Shown here one piece after another: positions 57,475-64,000 of a stretch of DNA of 64,000 nucleotides. Within the stretch, counting starts at the first letter, position 1. Each line of letters opens with the position of its first letter. Source of the stretch: Nocardia panacis (GTDB taxonomy: Bacteria > Actinomycetota > Actinomycetes > Mycobacteriales > Mycobacteriaceae); the NCBI RefSeq assembly GCF_003598715.1, contig NZ_QZFU01000016.1, positions 434,001 through 498,000 of the forward strand. The letters run 5' to 3'. The notes beneath the pieces are model-generated. The model was not told the DNA's origin, made no database searches, and saw only the letters and a list, made by a program, of their open reading frames with translations. The translations under genes and the position numbers were made by a program.

Positions 57475-57780
57475 CCGAACCCTTCCTAGTGAACGCCAAG
57501 TTCGGCATGCTCCGGAATTGCCTAAGCCTAGTGCAAGGCACCGACAACTATCGCCAGTCCTGCTGCTACCTCGTGAGGCCGGACCGTCCTCGCCCAGCCA
57601 CCGCGAACTGGACTGCGACAAGATTAGGTGACCGGTTGGCCTGCCGCTTCGCCGGCACGGTCGAAACCAGACTGTGCACATTGCACGCGCTGATTTGTCA
57701 GGTGGCACGGGCCAGGTCCTCATCATGATAATCCCGGCGGCGACTCCACCGCTGATTTCATCAACAACACGGTGTCCTGG
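57475..57780. other. 306-base stretch upstream of the methyltransferase gene, no gene seen
   Basis: Neither strand offers a convincing coding frame. It must hold the methyltransferase promoter (minus strand). No C-box-like tandem palindrome of controller proteins and no insertion-sequence end was recognised; it separates the methyltransferase from the Lrp/AsnC remnant. Confidence 0.5.
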
Positions 57781-58097
57781 TCAGCGAGCACGACGGCGCG
57801 CCGGAGTGGGTTCGGCCAGAACACCATTGGCTGTGCGCGCCACCGCCTGCTTGAGCCGGTGCAGGATCGGGGTCAGTTCGAAGTCGTGAATACCTTCCAG
57901 TCGCGCCATTTTGGTGGTCACCTAGCGGTGCAGGTCGTGTGCGGTCGCGACGTTGAGCACGGTGTGCAGGTTGGTCGGTCCGGATATGGCGGCGGTATAG
58001 AGGGTTTCGTCGTGTTCGGCGATGGCCTGCCCGATCGCGTCGAGCCGCGCGGGCGCCGATCGAGCGAACCCGTTCCGCGGCGGATACCCGATATGAG
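57781..58097 (-). pseudogene. remnant of an Lrp/AsnC family regulator with an in-frame stop
   Basis: Reading the minus strand from about 58097 to the TGA at 57781 gives about 104 codons with one TAG at 57922-57924. The translation matches the ligand-binding (RAM) domain of Lrp/AsnC proteins: RSAPARLDAIGQAIAEHDE, then LYTAAISGPTNLHTVLNVAT, DLHR, stop, VTTKMARLEGIHDFELTPIL. In intact relatives the stop position is normally a Tyr (RYLT), so TAG probably arose from TAC or TAT. The N-terminal HTH half is missing; a stop (TGA) occurs further upstream. It is not a functional gene. Confidence 0.8.
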
Positions 58098-58129
58098 CTG
58101 ATCAGCGGCTCACCGGAACCTCACAGCCA

Positions 58130-58156
58130 GAGCCCAGCCGGGGGCCGGCTGGGCTC
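58130..58156. other. perfect 12-bp hairpin just upstream of the GT2-GtrA gene
   Basis: GAGCCCAGCCGG and CCGGCTGGGCTC with a GGG loop, ending five bases before the purine-rich AGGGTGGGGG of the glycosyltransferase start. It may be a terminator left from a lost gene, or a 5' hairpin affecting the glycosyltransferase mRNA. Confidence 0.75.
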
Positions 58157-58171
58157 GACAGGGTGGGGGCC

Positions 58172-59407
58172 ATGACCGAAACCGCGACCGCCGGGCACCG
58201 GGCGGAGATTTCCGAGCCGGTGTCCGTGCCCGTGCTCGACGTCGTCATTCCCGTCTACAACGAAGAGACCGATCTAGGGATCTGTGTGCGGCGGTTGCGT
58301 GCGTATCTACGCGACGGATTCCCTTTCCCGGCCAGGATCACCATCGCCGACAATGCCAGCACCGATGCCACGCTGCAGGTGGCGCGGTTGCTCGCGGCGG
58401 AGTTCGACGATGTGCGGGTGGTGCATTTGGACGCGAAGGGCCGCGGGCGGGCGTTGCGCGCGGTCTGGGAGCATTCCGACGCGCAGGTGGTCGCCTATAT
58501 GGATGTCGACCTGTCGACGGATCTGAACGCGCTGCTGCCGCTGGTGGCCCCGCTCATCACCGGCCATTCGGATCTGGCCATCGGCACCCGGCTCAGTTCG
58601 GCCTCGCGGGTGGTGCGCGGCCCGAAGCGCGAGATCATCTCCCGCTGCTACAACCTGCTGCTGAAGGCCTCGCTGCAGGCCCGCTTCTCGGATGCGCAGT
58701 GCGGATTCAAGGCCATGCGCACCGAGGTGGCGCGGCGGCTGCTGCCGCTGGTGCGCGACGGCGAATGGTTCTTCGACACCGAACTGCTGGTTTTGGCCGA
58801 GCGGGCCGGGCTGCGCATTCACGAGGTGCCGGTGGACTGGATCGATGATCCGGACAGTCGGGTCGATATCGTCGATACCGCGCGCAAGGATCTGCTGGGT
58901 ATCGGTCGCCTGCTGCGGGCGCTTTACACCGGTGCGCTGCCGCTGGACGAGTTGCGCCGGGCGGTCGGTCGCGAACCGCTGGTGCCCGGCGTCCCGCTCG
59001 GCATGGTGGGGCAACTGGTGCGCTTCGCCATCGTCGGTGTGCTGAGCACCCTGGCCTACCTGCTGCTCTATGTCCTGCTGCAACCGTTGACGGGCGCGCA
59101 GGCGGCGAACTTCCTGGCGCTGTTGACCACGGCGATCGCGAATACGGCCGCCAATCGCGCCTTCACCTTCGGCGTGCGCGGCAGCGCGAAGGCCGTCTCG
59201 CATCAGGTGCAGGGCCTGCTCATCTTCGGCGTCGGGTTGGCGCTGACCAGCGGATCGCTGTTCGCGCTGCATCATTGGGCTCCGCAGGCGGAAGTGCATC
59301 TGGAGCTGTTCGTCCTGGTCTTGGCGAATCTGCTCGCCACACTGCTGCGTTTCGTGGGGCTGCGCTGGGTTTTCCGTAATCCTCGCCCGGCGCAGGTGCG
59401 CGAATGA
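58172..59407 (+). CDS. GT2 family glycosyltransferase with C-terminal GtrA membrane domain
   Basis: 411 residues from the ATG at 58172. Residues about 20-250 are a GT-A glycosyltransferase of the dolichol-phosphate mannose synthase type: VLDVVIPVYNEETDLGICV, IADNASTDATLQVARLL, and the DxD in YMDVDLSTDLNALLPLV, with FSDAQCGFKAMRTEVARRLLP. Residues about 275-400 are a GtrA domain with four membrane segments. It probably makes a polyprenyl-phosphate sugar, used by the downstream GT39 protein; the two genes overlap by 4 bases. Confidence 0.92.
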   Translation: MTETATAGHRAEISEPVSVPVLDVVIPVYNEETDLGICVRRLRAYLRDGFPFPARITIADNASTDATLQVARLLAAEFDDVRVVHLDAKGRGRALRAVWEHSDAQVVAYMDVDLSTDLNALLPLVAPLITGHSDLAIGTRLSSASRVVRGPKREIISRCYNLLLKASLQARFSDAQCGFKAMRTEVARRLLPLVRDGEWFFDTELLVLAERAGLRIHEVPVDWIDDPDSRVDIVDTARKDLLGIGRLLRALYTGALPLDELRRAVGREPLVPGVPLGMVGQLVRFAIVGVLSTLAYLLLYVLLQPLTGAQAANFLALLTTAIANTAANRAFTFGVRGSAKAVSHQVQGLLIFGVGLALTSGSLFALHHWAPQAEVHLELFVLVLANLLATLLRFVGLRWVFRNPRPAQVRE

Positions 59408-61422
59408 CCGCGACCCTGTCCGCGCCGGAGACGGCCCCCGCGCCGGTGCCCGCGCGTCGAATCAATTGGGAGAAGCCGGCTCTGGCGGTATTGCTGCTCG
59501 GCACCGGCATCGCCTACCTGATCAACCTCGGCGCGAACGGCTGGGCCAACTCGTTCTATTCCGCTGCGGTGCAGGCGGGTTCGGAGTCCTGGCAGGCCTT
59601 CTTCTTCGGTTCCTCCGATGCCGCCAATTCCATCACCGTGGACAAGCCGCCCGCCTCGCTATGGCTGATGGAGCTGTCGGTGCGGCTGTTCGGGCTGAGC
59701 AGTTGGAGCATCCTCGTGCCGCAGGTGCTGCTCGCGGTGGCCTCGGTGGCGGTGCTGTGGGCGGCGGTGCGACGGCCGTTCGGGCCTGCGGCCGGGCTGA
59801 TCGCCGGCCTGGTGCTAGCGCTGACGCCGGTGGCGGTGCTGATGTTCCGCTTCAACAATCCGGACGCGCTGCTGGTCTTCCTGATGACCGCGGCCGCCTG
59901 GGCGATGGTTCGCGCGGTCGAGGACGGCCGCTGGCGCTGGCTGGTCCTGACCGGTGCGCTGATCGGATTCGGTTTCCTGACAAAGCAATTGCAGGTGCTG
60001 CTGGTGGTGCCCGCGCTGGCGCTGACCTATCTGATCGCCGGTCCGCCGCGACTGGGCAAGCGCATCGCGCAATTGTTCGCGGCGGGTGCGGCGATGGTCG
60101 TGGCGGCGGGCTGGTGGCTGTTGGCGGTGGAGTTGTGGCCCGCGGGCTCCCGACCGTGGATCGGCGGCTCCCAGCACAATTCGATCCTGGAGTTGACCCT
60201 CGGCTACAACGGTCTGGGCCGGCTCAATGGCAATGAGCACGGCAGTGTCGGTCCGGGTGGCGGCGAGATGCCCGCGCGCGGCGGCGGCATGTGGGGCAGC
60301 CCCGGAATCACCCGACTGTTCGAACCGGCGCAGGGCGGTCAGATCGCCTGGTTGATCCCGGCCGCGCTGGTCGGCTTGGTCGCGGGAATCCTGCTGTGCG
60401 GCAAGGCATCCCGCACCGATGCGCGGCGGGCCTCGCTGATCCTGTGGGGCGGTTGGGCTCTGGTGACCGGCCTGACCTTCAGTTTCATGGCGGGCATCTT
60501 CCACCAGTACTACACGGTGGCGCTGGCGCCTGCCGTGGCCGCGTTGGTCGGCGCGGGCGCGATCATGGGGTGGCGCGGGTGGGACCGCAGGTGGGTGCGA
60601 CTGTTCGCGGCGCTCGCGGTCGGCCTGACGACGGCGACATCCTGGTTGCTGCTCAGCCGCGGCAGTCATTTCGTGCCGTGGCTGCGCTGGGCGGTGCTCA
60701 TTGTCGGCGCACTGGCCACGGTGGCGATTCTTTGGCAGGTGCTGCGCCGCGGGACCCCGCGCCGCTGGATGGCCGCCCTCGCGGTGGCTTGTGCTTTCGT
60801 CGGTCTCGGCGGCCCGACCGCCTACGCGATCGACACCATCGCCACCTCCCACGCCGGCGCGATCCCGAGCGCCGGACCCAATGTCGGCCGCTTCGGTCGC
60901 CCCCCGCTGCTGAACGGCGATCTTCCCGGCGCTTTCCCCGGCCGCGCACCGAACGGGCACGGCCCCGGCCGTCCGGGACAACCTCCCGGTCAACAGGGGC
61001 AACCTGCCGGTCGGCCCGGCTATTTCGGCGCTGCGGGCGGCCTCCTCGATGCCGCGAAGCCCAGCGACCGCGTCGTAGCACTGCTCGAACAGCAGGGCGC
61101 CGACTACACCTGGGTCGCCGCGACGGTGGGTTCCAATAGCGCCGCGGGTTTCCAGCTCGCGACCCGGTTGCCGGTCATGCCGGTGGGCGGATTCAATGGC
61201 AGCGACCCGTCACCCACCCTCGCGCAATTCGAACGCTATGTCGCCGACGGGAAGATCCACTATTTCCTCGGCGGCGGCCGGGCGGGCGGGGAGACGCCCT
61301 TCGGCGAGGCGGCTTTCGGCGCTGCATCGACCAGTCGGGAGATCACCCAGTGGGTGGAACAGCGTTTCACCGCGACGACGGTGGACGGCGTCGTGCTCTA
61401 CGACCTGACCGCCCCCAAGTAG
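59404..61422 (+). CDS. GT39/ArnT-like membrane glycosyltransferase
   Basis: 672 residues. The N-terminal part has the polyprenyl-phosphate glycosyltransferase pattern: LGANGWANSFYSAAVQAG, DKPPASLWLMELSVRLFG (the catalytic acidic loop), then about eleven membrane segments. A Gly/Pro/Gln-rich linker (RPGQPPGQQGQPAGRPG) near 520-540 leads to an exported C-terminal domain (GADYTWVAATVGSNSAAGFQL). It should transfer the sugar made by the GT2-GtrA partner to a wall or surface acceptor. Confidence 0.9.
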   Translation: MTATLSAPETAPAPVPARRINWEKPALAVLLLGTGIAYLINLGANGWANSFYSAAVQAGSESWQAFFFGSSDAANSITVDKPPASLWLMELSVRLFGLSSWSILVPQVLLAVASVAVLWAAVRRPFGPAAGLIAGLVLALTPVAVLMFRFNNPDALLVFLMTAAAWAMVRAVEDGRWRWLVLTGALIGFGFLTKQLQVLLVVPALALTYLIAGPPRLGKRIAQLFAAGAAMVVAAGWWLLAVELWPAGSRPWIGGSQHNSILELTLGYNGLGRLNGNEHGSVGPGGGEMPARGGGMWGSPGITRLFEPAQGGQIAWLIPAALVGLVAGILLCGKASRTDARRASLILWGGWALVTGLTFSFMAGIFHQYYTVALAPAVAALVGAGAIMGWRGWDRRWVRLFAALAVGLTTATSWLLLSRGSHFVPWLRWAVLIVGALATVAILWQVLRRGTPRRWMAALAVACAFVGLGGPTAYAIDTIATSHAGAIPSAGPNVGRFGRPPLLNGDLPGAFPGRAPNGHGPGRPGQPPGQQGQPAGRPGYFGAAGGLLDAAKPSDRVVALLEQQGADYTWVAATVGSNSAAGFQLATRLPVMPVGGFNGSDPSPTLAQFERYVADGKIHYFLGGGRAGGETPFGEAAFGAASTSREITQWVEQRFTATTVDGVVLYDLTAPK

Positions 61423-61580
61423 CGATTCGGTGACCCGCACCACGTTCACCGCGGAATGAAATGACTACCGGCCGTGTGACATCCCATGAATGGGTGTCCG
61501 CGGCCGGTTTGTCACGAACCGTAATCGACAGGTGCGGCCGGGATTTGACGTGTCACCCGAGTGGTGTCATGCTCCCGAGA

Positions 61581-61766
61581 ATGAACGATCGCCTGAAACT
61601 CGTTTTTCCGTGGATGGAGTCGTTGCCGGAATCGGCCCGCGCGCAGTTCGTCGGCGACTTTCTCGAGAATTGGCGCGGCAGTCTGGATGTCGCGCGCATG
61701 CGGCGGCTGAGCGCCACCGTGGCCACCTGGCGCGGCACCGCCCGCTCCTACGCGGGATCGCAGTAG
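61581..61766 (+). CDS. small hypothetical protein
   Basis: 61 residues from the ATG at 61581; an earlier in-frame start at 61461 would add a 40-residue non-conserved-looking stretch. The sequence is MNDRLKLVFPWMESLPES, then QFVGDFLENWRGSLDVARMRR, predicted helical and amphipathic. No clear Shine-Dalgarno. It resembles short actinobacterial proteins of unknown function; not confident. Confidence 0.45.
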   Translation: MNDRLKLVFPWMESLPESARAQFVGDFLENWRGSLDVARMRRLSATVATWRGTARSYAGSQ

Positions 61767-61893
61767 TCGCTCGCCGATCTCACGGCGGCCGCGCACGATA
61801 GCCCCGCGCCGCGGCGAACCGGGCTGCGCGCCGGGCGATTCCGGTCCGACCTGCGATCACGCTTCGATCGGATCCGGTAACAGCGGTGCGGCA

Positions 61894-63234
61894 TTAGGGT
61901 TGCGGCTCGGTCTCGGCGCAGATATCGGCGGAATCGAGCACCGCGCAGTCGAGCGCCGGTCGCACGGGTCGATAGTCGGCGGACACGCCGCCATCGGCGA
62001 TCAGGCGGGTGTAGGCGGCCACGGCGTCGGTCGGATTCCTGGCCAATGTCGGATCATTGAGCACATCCACCGTGTAGAGCCCGAATCGGGGCGTGTAACT
62101 TCCCCATTCGTAGTTATCGGTGAGGCTCCAGTAGTTGTAGCCGATGATCTTCATCCCGTCGGCGACCGCGCACTGTATCCAGTACAGAGTGTCGCGAAGG
62201 TGATCGGAACGGGTGTAGCCGTCGGGGCGCGGCTTTCCGTTCTCGGTGGCCATGCCGTTCTCCACCACGAAAAGTGGCCGATCCGGAAATAGTCGCGAAT
62301 AGTGGCGCAGCGCATAATAGATACCCTGCGGTTGCACCGGCAGCTCCCAGATGGGCGGCCCGTCCGCTCCCCCCTGTGTGGCCGGATCGTCGGGAGATCG
62401 CTGCGCGAAATAATAGTCGACGCCGACGAAATCGATTTTCGGCCCGATCCGATCGACCAGTTCCTGATTCACCTGCACCTCGGCCCCGGCGACATAGCCG
62501 ATATTGCTGGTGACCATGGCGGTCGGCTGACAGCGGTGAATGGTGTCGTAGATCGCGCTGTGCGCCTGCGCGATTCGATCCAGCATGGCGGGCGCTTCGC
62601 CGCCGGAGATGCCGCCTATCCGCAATTCGGTGCCGATGTAGGCGGCGGGCTCGTTGAAGGTGACCCACAGCGGATCGCGAGCGGCATAGCGGTTCACCAC
62701 TTTTCGCGCGTTGACCAGCCAGTCCTCCACCATGCCCTGATTGCGCCAGCCGCCGCGATCCCACGCCCACCCCGGATACACCCAGTGGTCCAGGGTGATC
62801 ATCGGCCGCATACCGGCCTCGATGATGCGGGCCACCAGATTGTCGTAGAACCCTAAGGCCGCCTCGTCCCAGCCCTGTGGCTGGGGCTGCACCCTGGCCC
62901 ATTCCACGCTCATCCGGAACACCCGCGCGCCGAGTTCGGCGGCCAGGTCGATGTCGGCGGCGTAGCGGGTGTGGAAGTCGACCGAATCGCGGAGTTCGTC
63001 GACGGCCGCGCCGGAGGCGATATAGCGGGTCCAGTTGCTGTCGGGCGCATGGCCTTCGGCTTGGAAGCCCGAACAGGACACACCCCACAGGAACTCCCGC
63101 GGCAGTGGCGATACCGGCGGGGTGGGCGGCACGGCGGCGGGGGCGAGCGGCGGAACGGCCTGTGCCACACCGGGAATCAGCAGCGCGGCGGCCGCAGCGG
63201 CAAGGGCGGGCAATTCGCGGCGGCGGATCGGCAT
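61894..63234 (-). CDS. exported glycoside hydrolase family 1 (beta-glucosidase-like) protein
   Basis: 446 residues from the ATG at 63234; a start six codons earlier is possible. A signal peptide (RRELPALAAAAAALLIPGVAQA) with twin Arg marks it for export, probably by Tat. The GH1 domain follows: LPREFLWGVSCSGFQAEG near 50, acid/base Glu in WVTFNEPAAY near 195, and nucleophile Glu in PLFVVENGMATENG near 350. GH1 enzymes hydrolyse beta-glycosides; most bacterial ones are cytosolic. The order and residues look intact. The substrate is unknown. Confidence 0.92.
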   Translation of the reverse strand: MPIRRRELPALAAAAAALLIPGVAQAVPPLAPAAVPPTPPVSPLPREFLWGVSCSGFQAEGHAPDSNWTRYIASGAAVDELRDSVDFHTRYAADIDLAAELGARVFRMSVEWARVQPQPQGWDEAALGFYDNLVARIIEAGMRPMITLDHWVYPGWAWDRGGWRNQGMVEDWLVNARKVVNRYAARDPLWVTFNEPAAYIGTELRIGGISGGEAPAMLDRIAQAHSAIYDTIHRCQPTAMVTSNIGYVAGAEVQVNQELVDRIGPKIDFVGVDYYFAQRSPDDPATQGGADGPPIWELPVQPQGIYYALRHYSRLFPDRPLFVVENGMATENGKPRPDGYTRSDHLRDTLYWIQCAVADGMKIIGYNYWSLTDNYEWGSYTPRFGLYTVDVLNDPTLARNPTDAVAAYTRLIADGGVSADYRPVRPALDCAVLDSADICAETEPQP

Positions 63235-63379
63235 GGCCCTCCTGTCCGACAACGTCGCCGGTCAGCTTAGCTGGACGGTTGCTGCAACCCTCGCAGATGC
63301 GCACCGACGCGCGGAGGTTTTTCCCCACGGCCCGCGTGCGGACTGGACAGCGTCAAACCGGGCCGATAGCGTCGCCGCC

Positions 63380-64000
63380 ATGAGCTTGGGGCAGTACCCA
63401 TTCCTGGATGCCGTCACCGATTTCGCGGGGGCGGTGCGAGCCGAGGACGGGTCCGGCTCCGAACAGGCGCATCGGCGCATGCTGGCCGCCTTCCCGGATG
63501 CCGCGCCGGACGAACTGGCCGCCGCGGCACCGGAACTGGCCGCGTTGCTGTCCGCACTGCCGCCCGGCCCGCGCGCCAATATCGCGGTGGTCGTCGGCGC
63601 GTGCGTGGAGCGCGGGGCCGATCCGCTGCCCTGCGCCGGACCGGTCTTCGAGACCTTCGCCACCGCGCTGGACGACGCACTGGATTTCGTCGATCAGTGG
63701 ACCGAGGCCGCGGGCGAGGAAGACCTGCCCGATAACGAGACCCAGCCCGATCCGGCGCTGCTGGCCCGCTTCGGTCACCGCACCACCCTGGCCTGGTTCA
63801 CCCTCTCGGATTGGGAGCGCGCGGCGCTGGCCCTGCTCCAACATCCCGATGTGCGCGCGAATTTCGACGGCCGCGAGCGGTTGCGCGAATTGCACGAGGA
63901 ACTGATCGAGACGGCCGACTGGTGGAGCAAGGGTCTGGAGTACGCGCTGCTGGTCCTCGACGACGAACCTCTCATCGCGCTGCACCGCGAGTCGGGCACC
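63380..64000 (+). CDS. unrecognised hypothetical protein, 3' end cut by window edge
   Basis: The frame from the ATG at 63380 stays open to the end of the window, giving at least 207 residues. It begins MSLGQYPFLDAVTDFAG and is acidic, Ala-rich and helical, with alternating hydrophobic heptads (LAAAAPELAALLSALPPGPR) and repeated Trp near the end (ETADWWSKGLEYALLVLDDE). No domain recognised. Codon use fits the window and the reading is continuous, so it is a real gene. Divergent from the GH1 gene across about 145 bases. Confidence 0.75.
   Translation, partial: MSLGQYPFLDAVTDFAGAVRAEDGSGSEQAHRRMLAAFPDAAPDELAAAAPELAALLSALPPGPRANIAVVVGACVERGADPLPCAGPVFETFATALDDALDFVDQWTEAAGEEDLPDNETQPDPALLARFGHRTTLAWFTLSDWERAALALLQHPDVRANFDGRERLRELHEELIETADWWSKGLEYALLVLDDEPLIALHRESGT

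Noticed and set aside
57489..57728. Possible small plus-strand gene, such as a controller protein of the restriction-modification system
   Set aside because: The translation has no helix-turn-helix and no ribosome site, and it overlaps the methyltransferase promoter region.
57772..58101. 109-codon plus-strand frame in the gap before the glycosyltransferase
   Set aside because: The minus strand of the same bases reads as an Lrp/AsnC domain, so the plus frame is a shadow of that remnant.

Overview
The window is GC-rich actinobacterial DNA with dense GTG/TTG starts and many ATGA/GTGA start-stop overlaps. It most resembles a mycolate-containing actinomycete of the Nocardia type. Three points support this: a groEL2 with CIRCE operators and a GGM tail; a block carrying the genes known in Mycobacterium as Rv0427c-Rv0433 (xthA, GNAT, def, DUF3263, LytR_C/VirR-like, sodC, carboxylate-amine ligase), with the AAA ATPase, pssA-psd, thiC and thiD also present; and a DUF3558 lipoprotein / WXG-like / EspG cassette typical of organisms with type VII secretion. 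The genus assignment is an inference from gene content.

Layout. 1-488: TetR regulator cut by the window edge. 781-7614: one minus-strand operon with a branched-chain amino-acid type ABC transporter (lipoprotein, fused LivH-LivM, LivG, LivF), a flavin luciferase-like monooxygenase, two AhpD-like proteins and a small membrane protein. 7718-9304: MarR regulator and divergent exported beta-propeller protein. 9384-11213: groEL2 with two tandem CIRCE elements. 11273-19623: nadE, SUFU protein, an HTH-Clp_N protein with a double operator, pssA-psd, fabH, a SIMPL lipoprotein and an SRPBCC protein. 19784-23555: a redox/two-component module (small protein, receiver-flavoprotein fusion, cNMP-binding histidine kinase, UBP zinc finger). 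23672-27707: lipoprotein, double AAA ATPase, membrane protein. 27819-33777: complete Mrp Na+/H+ antiporter operon with MrpA-MrpB fused. 33940-40919: PAP2 protein and the Rv0427c-Rv0433-like block. 41013-42398: Uma2 nuclease-fold protein and TetR. 42439-44238: thiC under a TPP riboswitch. 44387-46571: thioesterase, and a COG0523 GTPase under a Zur-like box. 46592-50313: ssuDCAB alkanesulfonate operon. 50417-52091: thiD and TetR. 52261-55253: type VII secretion-associated cassette. 55359-57474: type II restriction-modification system, convergent, more AT-rich than its surroundings. 57781-58097: Lrp/AsnC remnant with an in-frame stop. 58172-61422: GT2-GtrA and GT39 membrane glycosyltransferases. 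61894-63234: exported GH1 protein. 63380-end: unrecognised gene running off the window.

The most system-like regions are the receiver-flavoprotein / kinase / UBP-zinc-finger operon, the Liv-monooxygenase-AhpD operon, the EspG cassette, and the HTH-Clp_N gene with its tandem operator. No tRNA, rRNA, CRISPR array or intact insertion sequence was found.
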